Of a stretch of 64,000 nt of DNA, positions 52,301 through 64,000 are shown piece after piece. Made by a program: the position numbers and the translations under genes. Origin of the DNA: Monarcha castaneiventris obscurior. Lineage: Eukaryota > Chordata > Aves > Passeriformes > Monarchidae. The stretch is from positions 8,506,001 through 8,570,000 of the forward strand of contig JAMPIT010000379.1 in assembly GCA_026261815.1 (NCBI GenBank), read 5' to 3'. Each line of letters opens with the position of its first letter. Position 1 is the first letter of the stretch. The notes under the pieces were generated by a model, which saw nothing but the letters and a program-made list of their open reading frames with translations, searched no databases and was not told where the DNA came from.

Positions 52301-55300
52301 TCATGCCATGCACTGCACAAGTGATGTGGGGTCAACTTTTCCTATGCATTAGAGGAGTCTGCAATTTTAGCAGAGCACAAGACAGGTGGAGATCCACTTT
52401 ACCAGTGGTAAGGAAGGGAAGTTGTGTGGCAGGGTCTCTGCTAGGATGTTCTCTCAGTTTGGGGCCAGAAGAGTCATGATTTCTCCTGAAAACACTGAGG
52501 TCTTGGCAAAAGACTGGAATCTAAGAGATGCTTCTGGGGAAACTCCTCAAATCAAAGGATATGCCAGTCACATCACTGTCCTGAGGAGTGGCAAAAGATG
52601 GTGCTTTCCACGATGTTCCATGTGGGACTGCTAGCTCAAGCCAAAGGAACAACCTGTTAGTTCAGCTCAGTGAGCAGGAACAACCTCAGCTGCCAGCAAA
52701 GGAGGCAAAGGAGGGATTTGGTTGTGACAAAATAGGGCAGGCTGGGCAAAGGACAAACCTAGGTGTGACTCATCAAAGGCCTGCACAGGTCCCAGCTTCA
52801 CCAATGACTTGCAGCAGCACAGAGGACAGGGAAATTTGAGGTAAGTCAAGATCCAAACCAATCCCCTGCACAGTACCCATGAAATACCTATGATCCGTCT
52901 TGTCATGTTTCTTCCCTGACCAAGGGACAGGAAGACAAGTGGCAGACAGCTCCTATATGTCAGGTGGAAAAAGCCACAAATCAGGAAAAATGTTGTTACA
53001 GATACTCCAGCCCAGGAATTCCTACATCTGATCTGAGAGAATTATGTTTCCAGAACACAGATATTCTTCAGCAGTATGTGCTTTCCTGAAATATCATCAT
53101 TTCCTCTGAGGGTCAATACTGACTGCCAGCTCATCAGTTTGGGAAAATTTCTCTTCTTTAATGAAAGAATGTCTTCCTGCATGAGAATGGGAGAATTAAT
53201 CCAAACAGCAGCAGAGTCCAGGGCCCACACATCTCAGAATCCACAGTAAAATTGCATAATCAGCTTGCCAATGCCCTAGGGCTTTTTGTTAGGCATTTGG
53301 CAACAAGCTTCAAATAGGAGTTCCGTTGTCCTAATTCTTCACACTGACCATTTTAAACCTACCAAGGACTACGATGAACAGAACATCAAAAGATGAGGTA
53401 CACATGGCCTCCAAATCTCTAGAAGTACTGCTGTCTTTTCCTAGACACAGGTGATAATTTTCTTGGCACCACTGTTTTTCTTCCAGGTGTTGGATGCATG
53501 TCATGGTTCACATTTAGATAGACACATATCCCAACAAACATAAACACACAGCTGGACAAAGCCACCCCAAGCATGATGCTCTTGCAGCATCTGGAGCTCA
53601 AGCTACTTCTGATGTTTGCTGCATGAGTTGCCAGGGAAGATCAGAGAGGTACCTCTGAGAGGTATCCCAGTACCACATCTCATCACTGGGTGATCTTGTA
53701 CAGTCATTCTGAAAGGATCTTCTCCCTGTGTTTGTTCTCCGTGTCCCTCCATCTCTGTTCTAGGGTAAAAGCAAACCTCTCCTCCACACAGGGGAAACAG
53801 GACTCCCAGAAGATCACTGCAAAGCCCAATCTCTTGGTATAGTTCTTGCTGGAAAGCCAGTAGGTCAGTCTCACTGCAGAGAAGGGACAGACACTTGGCA
53901 GAGGCAGGAGGTTGAAGAATTTTTGATTGCTTGTTTTCAAGTCTCCCTTTCATAAAAGATGGTCTTAGAATTGTTGGATATTGCCAGCACAACCCCCTTG
54001 CATGACAGATATATGTAAATTCATGATTATACATGGCTACATGTGTCATTCAAAGACAAATTTCTCCTCTAACACCCATTTGCACAACTCTTTTCTGAAG
54101 GAGCAAAGAAATGAGACACATATTGTCAGATTGAAATGGGTTCTAGGAAAATGCTTCTCCCTACAGTTATTCACACATTTCCAGAGCAAGAAGCCCTCCA
54201 GCCCCCAGGAACTCCACATTTTCTCTGGTTCCTCCTAGGAACTCCACACACATCAAAACCTTGCCGTTGTGGAGGTAGATAGCACCATGTTATTGCCAAA
54301 AATAACCCCTAGAATTTGCTCAGCATAAGTTATTGTTCTGCACAAGTTACCCAGAGGAGTCTTTATGCAGTTATTTAGACCATCTCTGTCCCCCACTGAG
54401 TTCCCTTATACCCTGGACATGCTCCATATATGCTGACAACTTTCATCACTGCTCATACAAGCTCTGAGTTCTGCAGCTGTGAGAAAAGTGAGGGAAGGTG
54501 AAAATATTTACAATGACTACCGATGACCAAACTTTCAGCTGGAAAGGAAACAGCTCACCTCTAGTAACATAGCTGGCCACTCCTGGGCTTCATGTCCATT
54601 AGTGGGATGCACAATATGGAGTACAGTTCAGCTGTATGTTAGATTTACCCCTTTCTGAAAGTGTAGGACTGGCAGTGCCACCACTTCAGGGTGTATGTCC
54701 TGGCAGCTTGAGTCCACCCCTGCTCATCACCAAGGAAATCCCTGAGGTTGGCCTCAGACTGCCTGCTGTGGCAAGCAGCAAGGATTTTTGTTACAATGTG
54801 TAAGGCACTATGAGCCTGATATGAGAGCAATTAGGTCTTCTGCCTTTACAGGAATTTATCAGTCCTGTAGCAAAGAGATGGACCTTCAAGCATGATTCAG
54901 ATGAGAGCCTTCCTCACAGACTACCAAGAAACATGATGTGAAGTGTTGGAAACATTTAATACTTTAAAGCTTCACATTTTAAACCTCTCTGCAAGCACCT
55001 CAAAGTCACCTCTGCATTAACCCCAAGGTGTTGACACCACTAAGTGTTATCAGAGAAGCAATATGACAGAGTTACAGACAGCTGGCATTTCTACTCACTG
55101 ATCTGTTTTCAAGTATGAACTAACAATAGTCAACAGTAAAGAAAAAAAATAAATTTAACAGAGAAATATATGTAACTATAAAGCCTTTTTCACACAAACA
55201 AAGTTTGCCAGCAGTATGAGACAGCAGAAGTGATAGAATATCATATGGTGAACTGCTAAACTCTTTTGGAAAGCTATACCTGACATTACCAAAAAGAAAA

Positions 55301-57306
55301 AAACCCACAATAAATATAATTAAGTGCTTCTATGGGTCACCTCTAGGGAAAATTCAGACTCAAAACTGTCACTTATGACTTAGAAGTTTCACTGAGCTTT
55401 AAAGAAATTTTTCCACATCTTCAGCAGTTTTTTGTAAGTTTATGGCAATGATCAACAGTTTTTCTGTGACTGAAATAGCAAAGCTATCCACTCCTGTATA
55501 TTCAGTTTATGGCATGTCATAAAAATCTGACAGGTTTCAACACTGCCCACAGTACTCAACAAGTGAGTCTTTTCCCTGCAAATTCCGAGCATCCTTCCAT
55601 GAGATTTTCAATTACAGCTGGGGGCATGTCCAAAGAACTGCAGAATTTGCCCTATGAAGATGGGGAAAGGGAGAAGGAATAAAGTTTGTTTCCCTACCTT
55701 CTGTGTATTTCTACCTGGTCAGTCCCCATGGTTTTGAACTTGCAAACAGGACCTAGACCAAAAAGAAATAGTTATGCCTACCAACATAGCAGAAAGATAC
55801 TTGATAAATTATTAAGTAAAGCATAAAAAGGTAAAGCATAAAAACTCAGAAATTATTAACAATCTCCAAGATTAGACATAAGACCAAGAGCAAAAGTCCT
55901 TTCTCCCACTTACTGTCTCCTAATTTGAGGTAGACTCTTGAAAGGTATAATCTAATATAATCTAATTTTTGATTTGAAAACGATATAGTAACCTTGACAA
56001 AAGCACAAATTTTATTGCTTACTTCCTATTGACTGTTAATATTCAGATTAATTTAATTTCAATAAATATTGATTTAATTTAAATCGGAGTAGACTGCAAT
56101 TTTTCCCATGTTTCATTTACATTATTTCTTTACAGTGTCATAGTATAAAATAGGTCTACTAGTGTAGATGAAAATACAGCTTTCATCTGCCCTGGAGAAC
56201 AAATGTCATTAAAATCAGTCTAGGTCCTTTCAGGATAAAATTCTCAATAATCCACATGAGGATGCCATAATGTCTCCTTTTGAAATTCAGCTATACTTTA
56301 TCTCCTAGACAGATATTTGGCAGTTGTTAAAGTTAGCACTCAGAGTTTATAACGAGAGGTCCTGAACAGACTGTATTTCCTGGGTCAATGCTGAGAGATT
56401 GATAGGATTCTATATATATAGAGGCCCATCAGTGCTTCTTTAATTCTACTTGATTTCTCACTCAACTTTTTGAACCCCACTTCAGTGAAAAAAAGTTTTA
56501 GAAGCTCATCTTTCTGTATAATCTTTCACATATTCTGGCCTATTGCTAAAGCATCTGTTGAAAGTGTTGGCCAATGGTAAAACACACATTTTTCTTTCAT
56601 CTCTGCCATAGCTTTATTCCAAAACTGACTGTATTTTGGCAGGAAAACTCTATTCCCATTTCTTGGGCAAGAGAATCTCTTCTGCCCCCATGCCTAGAAA
56701 CTCCTGCTACCTGTGAAATCCCTGCTTTGAAGCAGTAGCTGGCTATGCCATGCGACAGCAGGGACTCAGAGAAGCATCACTGGTGCCTGAAGGAAGGTGT
56801 AATGACAATTTCATCCTTCTGTGCTCTCTTCCCTCTGCTGCACGTTGTTTCTCTCCAACCTTCTCAGCACTCACACACTTTCCTACTGAGTTTCTCCATG
56901 TGCTTCTCATCTTTTCCATGCTGTGGGGGCATAGCTTGAACTTTAAGGCCAGGATACAGCACACTCCTCTGTATTTATGTTGAGGATCTAGAATGCACTG
57001 AGGTAAACTCACATCTTAGATTATCTCCACTGATTTTTTTGTTTGACTCAATATGTCAGAAACACAAACTCACAGTTGTTTAGGGTTTTCCATCCTCCTC
57101 CATCTGAAAGGATCACTGTCAAACTACTTTTGCAGTGTTGCTGCAGATAGTCAACCCTTCTGGTAACAGTTTCAAATTTCCCTTAACATTTTATATAATG
57201 GGTCTTTTTCTGATATAAAAGTATGGCTAAGAAAAAAAAATCACCAATAGTGTATATGCTAATGACAGGAAATTATAGAAAACTCACACTGCCTTAATCA
57301 AATAAA

Positions 57307-58441
57307 TTCACAAGAATCTTTAGGATGTAAAAGACCTCTAAGATCACCAAGTCCAACCCTTAAACCCTTAAACCAGCATCACTTCCATGCTCACCACTAA
57401 ACCCTGTCCTCACGTGCCATATCCGTGTATCATTTGAACACTTCCAGGGATGGTGGCTCCACCATTTCCCTGGGCAGCCCATTCCAAAACTCAACAACCC
57501 TTTCACGAAGAAATTTTTCCTAATAACTTATCTAAACCTACCCTGGTGCATCTTGAGGTTGTTTCTCTCGTCCTGTCATTCGTTACCTTGGAGAAGAGAC
57601 CAACTCCCACCTGGGTATATCCTCCTCTCAGGCACTTGTAGAGAGCAATAAGGTTCCCCCTGAGTCTTCTTTTCTTCAGACTTAAACAGCCCCAGCTGCC
57701 TCAGCCAACTTCCAGTCAACTGGAACCTCCTCAGTTAACCAGGACTACTGGTAAAGGATGGGAAGTGCTTAGGTGAGCTCCTCCACTATCTCCTGCAGTG
57801 CCCTTGGATGGATCCTATCCAACTCCATGGACTTGTGAGGGTCTTAGTGGTACACCAGGTCACTGACTGTTCCCTCCTGGGTTATGAGGCCTTCCTTCTG
57901 CTCCCTGTCTCTGTCTCCCAGCTCAGGGTGCTGAGTACCAGGAGAACAAGTAGTATTGCTGCTAAAGACTGAAGCAAAGAAGGCATTAAGTACCACAGCC
58001 TTTACCTTGTCCTTTGTGACTGTGCTTCCCCCCACATCCAACAAAGGATGGGTATTCTCCTTAGCCCTCGGGGCTTCTTCTGATGTTTTTGTAGAGACAC
58101 TTTTAATCGTCTTTTACAGCAGTAGCCAGATTAAATTCCATCTGGGCTTTGGCCCTTCTAATTTTCCCCCTGCAAAACCTCACAATATTTCTGTAGCCCT
58201 CCTGAGTTACCTGCCTATTTTTCTAAAGGCGAAAACCTCTCTTTTTCTCCTTGATTTCTGGACAAAACTCTCTATTCAGTCAGGTTGGCCTTCAACCCCA
58301 ACAGCTCATCTTTTAGCACATGGGGACAGCCTGTTCCTGTGCCTTTAAGATTTCTCTTCTTAAAGGGCATCCAACTTTCCCGAGTTTTTTGGCCTTCGAG
58401 ACTGCCCCACAAGGGACTTCCTCAACCAGTTTCCTCAAACT
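57307..58441 (-). mobile_element. CR1 retrotransposon with internal deletion (part of ORF2 plus 3' end)
   Basis: Two CR1 segments are joined. Segment 57307 to about 57710 is the reverse complement of the CR1 3' region ('aaaagacctctaagatcacc', 'ccagggatggtggctcc', 'gaagaaatttttcctaata', 'gagagcaataaggttcccc'). Segment about 57711 to 58441 is ORF2 between the endonuclease and the start of the reverse transcriptase. On the minus strand, 57844-58044 still translates to CR1-like LNAFFASVF and VSDLVYH, followed by remnants of the PHKSM and IHPRAL motifs. The central reverse-transcriptase part normally separating these segments is absent. Stops and frame changes make it inactive. Three of the larger open frames in this interval are therefore transposon shadow. 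Confidence 0.9.
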
Positions 58442-61400
58442 TCAGCTGATTTAAAAAAGGGAAAAAATATCTAAATTCCAAATAGTATCAACATAAACAT
58501 GAATATCAATAATTTCTTTTTAAAAATTGGCATCATCTATCCAATCATTAATTTTATCACTGTATTTATTTTCAGTTAAGGCAATACATTTAGCTCACTT
58601 ACTTTTCTCCTTTTCAGCTATGAAACACCACAAAATTTCACACCTTTGTATAATTCCAATCAGAAAATACTTGGTAAGGGAAATAAAAAGGTAAAAATCA
58701 CTGTAATCATTAGATAAATCAGCTTGTTAACAATTAAAATAATTTTTCCCTTTTCTGTCATTTTTCTAAAAAGAGTCATCCTCAGGGGTGATTATAAACT
58801 ATAACTCAGCTGAAATTATTGCAATTAGAATTCACAATTCATTGCAGACTGAATTCAGTTTTTGACAATATGAATCTTGAATAACATTGCTGGCTTTTTC
58901 CTGCTTTAAGGAAATAATCTTCTGTGATGTCACCTTTCCATTATTTTTTACTTTGTAGCTGATTAATTATCTCGAAGTGATGGGTTTCGAAGACAAATAC
59001 TTAAAGATTATTTTAATTTATTTAGCTGAGAGAAGCTCTCTCCTTTAACAAAACCTCATCTTCCTTCTCAGAGGAAGATGCTGCTTTTACCTGACTGCAA
59101 GAAAAATGTCTTTTGGTGCTAGTGACAAGGCATGGCTACTCCTGTTAACTGGCAGAGGAGCCTAAAGGCCCTAATTTTACTTCTCCCCAGGTAAATCCAT
59201 CCTTTCCTTCTATGTGTGTTTTGAGGCTGGAGACTGCTGAAGTCTATTAGCAAAACTGCTGGAATCATCTCTTCTTATTATTGAATCAAGAACCACTGCA
59301 AAACTGAGCCCTCGGGTCATTTTTTTTCTCTTTTAAATGACACGACAGAAACAAGCAGCCTTGCTGTGGCTTGGGATTTTGTGTTCTCTGACCTCTGCCA
59401 TCACTGCTATTCCCCTGCATAAATACAGCCTGAATGTGTTGCTGCCCTGCCTTCCCACTGTTTGTTGCTTGTTCACAGAGAGAGTTAGGGAGAAACAAGG
59501 CAAAGGCTTGGGTCTTTTGGAAAGGTTTATGCATTCAGTGAATAATAACAGTTTCTAATTGGAAGCCACTGACTCAGACACCCCTGCTGATGTTTCAAAG
59601 TCCCTCATCATAAATAGATGCACATACCAGTAATCTAAAGTGCATTAAAATTCCTTACTTCTTCCACCTTGACAGCACAAGCTGAAAATATCCCTTAACA
59701 GCACAGTTCTGTTACCTGGGTGACATTGCCAGGGGGAGAGCAAGACCAGCACAGGGTACCTTGCTGGCAGGCAGGGTGACAGCTCCGGAGCCACAGCCAG
59801 CAGCACAGTCACTACAGGGAGTGCAGACCCTCCACAGGCACAGGAACTCAGGACAGGGTCTTGGCAATAGACTTCAGCTCAGTTACTGCATCAGCCAGGC
59901 ACTCCAACCCCACTAATGCAGACAGATTGCTTGTGTCATTTTAGCTGTTTAGTTTGGGGTACTATTTTGAAATTGGCTGTAACAAATGTGTTTTGGAATC
60001 TTAGACACTGGGCATTTCCTTGTGTCAGTATTTGTCAGTATTCCTTTTTTTTTCTCTCAGAAAATACCATTTCACATGAACTGTTGAAGTTGCTCAACCT
60101 AATATTAATCGTAACAAAGTGTCTATTTCTCACTTGGAACATACAATTTTTCTTAATGCCTACTTGACATGATTTAATTTTATGTCCTGTCCTTTCTGTA
60201 AAGCCCTATTTCTCCCCATTTTTAAAAAGTTTCCTCAGCAGATTTAATAAAGGAAAAGAGAATAAAATCTTTAGAAACCCCAGTCATTCAGGATTACTGT
60301 GTTTTGCACAGTGACAACAATCACTTGAAGTTAATAGAAGCAGTATTTCCACAGCTGGGATAATTTGACATAGCTCCTAAAAGCCCTTATTTACAATTTC
60401 TTTCTAAATTCTTATTGTAATAATAGTTGGTTCTTTTCTTGAGCACCAGGCTGTTTTCACAAAATGAAAATAAATTCTATGACTTTGCCACAAAGATTAA
60501 AAGGATCTGTGTTATAAAGGAGAACACGAAAGTTACACATCCCTTTCCAAGTGAATTTCAATGAGAATTAGATTCGTAACACCTCCCACAGGTCCAGATG
60601 TAAGTTACTATATTACTGTATTACTGATCCTAACCAATATCACCTATATGAACTTCCAACAAACTGCAGCTGCTCTTCTGTGACATTTTTAATCTTCAGT
60701 GTTCATTGCCACCTTCTGTTCACTATATTTTTTTTAATTTTCTCTTCATATTCTCAACAACAACAATAAAAAAGCCATAATAGTTTTGTATTTGCTACAC
60801 AAGGTTTGTTTTTTTTTTCACCATTATCTTTTTAACACTTTCATACACAAATAGAAAAAGCTTATTTGTACACTATCATGCACTGGTCCTTCTTTTTTCT
60901 TAAAATAAGTATCCTGAGCAGAAAATCTTGGGTTTATTTCTCTGTTCTTAGCTAGTGAGGAAGACCTTGTTACAGATAGTCTGAAATTGGATGGATATAA
61001 ATGCTCCCAGAAGATATCAATACATATCTTCTCAAACAGTCACCACTTTGTCTGAAAACAACTATGACCTCCAAAAGTGTCAAAAAATGAATAACTGTTT
61101 GACAGATGCTGATAAAATTTGTGGTTTACTAACTGCTTTTAAACATTGAATTATTTTATTCTTCTACCTGCCCACAAGGTGTTACTGCAGTGTTAACCAA
61201 AGGGGCCAGAAGAGCTTGCCCTTCAGGGTGCTGAATGAATATCAAAAGATGTGCATTAAAAAGGTTTAATCTCTTTAATTTTTGCCTACCTTTATTTAAA
61301 AAGGTTATAGAGAAAGGAGCTTTGGTAGAATAGGTGAATTATACTAGGGGTCAGGGGTAAGAGCAATGGCTTAAGGAAGATAAAGGCATTTTTATGCAAC

Positions 61401-61983
61401 AGCAGGGAAAGGATAATAAGGAGGGAGGAGACTATCAGGCAAACTAATTTCAGTAGTTGAACTAATATGGTCAGTAAGGCTCTAAAGATGATTCAGTGTC
61501 TCAATACAGAGCTCAAATCCACCCCTTCATTATAAACCCCCTAGACTCCTCCTAATTTAGAAGACTACATAGAAACTAAGCAAAATAATTATTTTTAAAT
61601 ATTTACTCTAAGACTGTGTACAACAAAACTTTTTCTGGAAATATATTGAAATACTGAACATTATAGACAAATGTGTTTCATATATTCTTCCACTGGTATT
61701 GCAAAATTACACTAAAGATGTCTATGGCCTACTGATGTGATATTAAATAATTATTTCTCAGTTCCTGGTAAGTGATAAAATCATAAATACTTCCTCACAA
61801 AAAAAGAAATCTTCTCCCTGATAAGAAATGACTTTCCAGACTTCAACAAATTATGAATTTAACTTGTTTCTTTTGAAATGAATGGCATATTGCAGTGTGT
61901 CATCTCAGCATGCCAAAAGCAAGGTTAATAAACGGTGACCCTGAAATTTCTGAATGGATTTTTATACCAGCTAGGTATAAAAT

Positions 61984-62059
61984 ACATATATTATATATAT
62001 ATATGGCTATATATATATAAATATATATAAATATATATATATAGCTATACGAGCTATAC
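61984..62059 (+). repeat. (TA)n tract with a perfect 14-bp hairpin
   Basis: Alternating TA sequence contains GCTATATATATATA at 62006-62019 and its perfect complement at 62032-62045 around a 12-base loop. AGCTATAC is then repeated at 62043-62050 and 62052-62059. Confidence 0.9.
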
Positions 62060-62912
62060 AAATACTAGGTAAATCTGTCTCCTATATCATCTCTACTGCC
62101 TTCAGTTTTTCTCAGCTGCCTTTGCAATAAAAATGTAGCAGAGAACATATTAAGGTTTTTTAAAAATGGAAGGACTATTCCAAATCAGAGAGACACAGGT
62201 TTAAAAATGACTGTCTATTAGGAATGGGCATGGACATCCTCTCTGTGTTTGAACAAAATTTTGATTTGCTTGTTGAAGAGATCTGCCATACTCTTATATT
62301 CCTCCATTCCCTCCTCAGCAGTTTTTATTCAGTCATGGAAAGTTTTCATTGCAGCAAATGTCTTTGTAAGAAACTGGTATTACAACATGGAAGGGGGTTA
62401 GATAGAGACAAGTTTTAATTACCCAAAAGAGTAGCAACTCTTCTTCCTTACCTGAGACATGGAGAGCAATAGCTAGAAGAGAAAGAATAATCAAACCCCC
62501 ACAGGACATGGATGTCCTGAAGGGAAGAGAGAGAGATTATGTTCAGGAGGAGATGTTCCTTTTGGGATATTAAGGCTTGCTATTAGTGTCAACTGAACCA
62601 TCTACCTGGTAAGACAGAAACCAGTGGAAGTCAAAATAGTCTGAGAAAAATATAAGAGAAAGAGAGCGAGGAAGATGAACTTGTGAAAAGGGAAACAAGG
62701 CAGCCAGGTCTAAAACACAGTAGGAGTTGAATTTTTTTCTAAAGTAAGTGAGAAGTAGGACAGAGTAAGAATTAATGGAACTGGATCTAAGGCATATGGT
62801 TCCTCTGCCTCTTGCAATGATATAACTTGATTCTAAAAATCTTTCAGGAAGTCCAGCAAAACATTATTTTCTACAACTGTAGAAGATGAATCTTTGACAG
62901 AACTTCCTGACT

Positions 62913-62955
62913 GAAAAAAACCCTCTTGAAAAAGGAGAGAAAAAAACCCTCTTGA
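62913..62955 (+). repeat. Direct repeat of a 17-bp unit, 26-bp period
   Basis: GAAAAAAACCCTCTTGA occurs at 62913-62929 and identically at 62939-62955. Confidence 0.9.
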
Positions 62956-64000
62956 TTTTGAGCTGGAAAACCAAAAGGTCTGCTCTCAAATAACTAAATA
63001 TTAAGGATGTTTCTACAGATGACAATTTTTGATTCAAAGTTAATAACTTGTATAAAATGCTCTTTACAATGGAATGCAAGCTAATGAATAATTTCTACTT
63101 AATAACAGAATACAAAGAAGGAAGATACCCAGAAGATTTCAACTGATATGAAACATAAATATTCCATTTATTAATAATTTTCCATTAATAATTTCATGGC
63201 CCATTGGGTACCCCTTCACTATCACTAAAATTTCTTTAATAATTTCCCATGCAGAGAATTAAGGATTCTCTTCTAAGTATTTTCCTTCTGTGATTCATTC
63301 TAAAATATATGTTCATATTTCAGTAGAAAGGTATCTCAAAGTCACGTAACAGTGTCACAGTAGTTTGGCTTTTTCATTTTAGCAGCATTTAATTTTATAT
63401 TTGTAAAACATACCAAGAAACTGCTCTTCTGCTCATCAAATTTGGTTTTTTTCCTGGCAATGTTATTTTAAAACTTAAGTTTGGGCTTGTTGGTTTCTTG
63501 AGGTTTTTTCCCCCACAGCTTTCAGGGAAACCAATTAAATTCTTCGTGCTTCTCTTCATCTTTTGAGCACTCTACAGTTTAGAAAAGTAGCATTTAAAAT
63601 TCAGTCAAGTCATCTCTCCCAGTAAATTCCCACCCTCTTTTGAAAAGCAGATAAATAATAAGGGAGAAATGAAAATATTTCACTCTGCCTAAGCCTAAGG
63701 CAGATTTATTGTTTTTATTTCCGTATATTTGTCATGCCTGGGAGTCTAAAAACATGATGTTCTTCCTATTTTGTGGGTGAGATGACTTTGTGAATGGAGA
63801 TCTAATTAGAGAAAATAAAATCATGTCACCAGTATAGAAAAGAATAACACTTTACTAGTATCAGCAACTTAAAGGACAGCAAGAAAAATTACAAGACAGA
63901 CCATATCAACAGGTATGATTTTCTCCATTACAGGTAAGCAGTTTGTTCCTGTTAAGTCCAGGATTACTCAGAGTGATTCTTCTGGTTTAGTCACCTTTCA

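Larger units (their letters stand above)
34541..57306. other. Intergenic desert downstream of NPBWR1
   Basis: Nearly 23 kb with no gene I can support. Locally less AT-rich parts lie at about 37.0-37.25, 40.0-40.4 and 51.9-54.0 kb. The last has many overlapping open frames on both strands (longest 148 codons, 53603-54049 minus), none recognisable. Perfect 18-bp palindromes lie at 39994-40011 and 46148-46165. Otherwise only small simple repeats are seen. Confidence 0.6.
58442..64000. other. Intergenic desert at the right end
   Basis: AT-rich, with the TA hairpin tract near 62.0 kb and the 26-bp-period direct repeat near 62.93 kb. A GC-richer patch at about 59.69-59.85 kb holds no recognisable exon. 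No gene runs off the right edge visibly. Confidence 0.65.

Noticed and set aside
53419..53601. Short minus-strand frame resembling the start of a type II membrane protein
   Set aside because: One hydrophobic segment only; the frame opens with a non-ATG codon, no following exon is visible, and human synteny around NPBWR1 offers no candidate gene.
57956..58348. 130-codon + strand open frame
   Set aside because: It is the complement of CR1 ORF2 sequence within the transposon at 57307-58441.
1..64000. CRISPR arrays, operons or tRNA genes
   Set aside because: No regularly spaced direct repeats with unique spacers, no co-directional gene clusters and no tRNA-like box A/box B structure were seen; the sequence is vertebrate.

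Overview
The window is vertebrate nuclear DNA, almost certainly from a bird and plausibly a passerine. It is AT-rich and gene-poor. It carries several 3'-end fragments of CR1 (chicken repeat 1) non-LTR retrotransposons, one avian-style retroviral LTR, and scattered microsatellites. There is no bacterial or operon-like organisation, and nearly all short open frames are chance frames in non-coding DNA.

I can support only one protein-coding gene. It is an intact, 327-codon, uninterrupted class A GPCR on the + strand at 33075-34058, which I identify as neuropeptides B/W receptor 1 (NPBWR1). It sits in a small GC-rich island of about 2 kb inside a 64-kb gene desert. Upstream is a CpG-rich block (about 32190-32870) with candidate splice donors. 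A good splice acceptor lies at 33029-33030, suggesting a 5'UTR intron ahead of the coding exon. Downstream, the inferred 3'UTR contains a (TTAG)n tract of about 98 bp and ends near an AATAAA at 34520. In human the gene lies between RB1CC1 and OPRK1 with long intergenic flanks; neither neighbour is visible here, which fits the desert layout.

Layout: 1-32 kb is intergenic, with CR1 fragments at 1629-1866 (+), 11700-11812 (-) and 24011-24110 (-), a probable solo LTR at about 20995-21653 (-), an (AAT)n tract at 20066-20107 and a 45-bp tandem duplication at 16177-16265. At 32.1-34.55 kb there is a CR1 fragment abutting the CpG island, then NPBWR1. The remainder is intergenic: 34.6-57.3 kb shows nothing I can identify beyond simple repeats, 57307-58441 is an internally deleted CR1 copy that still shows part of its reverse-transcriptase ORF, and 58.4-64 kb is desert with an AT-rich hairpin-forming tract near 62.0 kb.

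I found no evidence for an undescribed multi-gene system. The items most worth checking are the NPBWR1 transcript structure, the CR1 insertion at its promoter edge, the long tetranucleotide tract in its 3'UTR, and the structure of the LTR and the deleted CR1.
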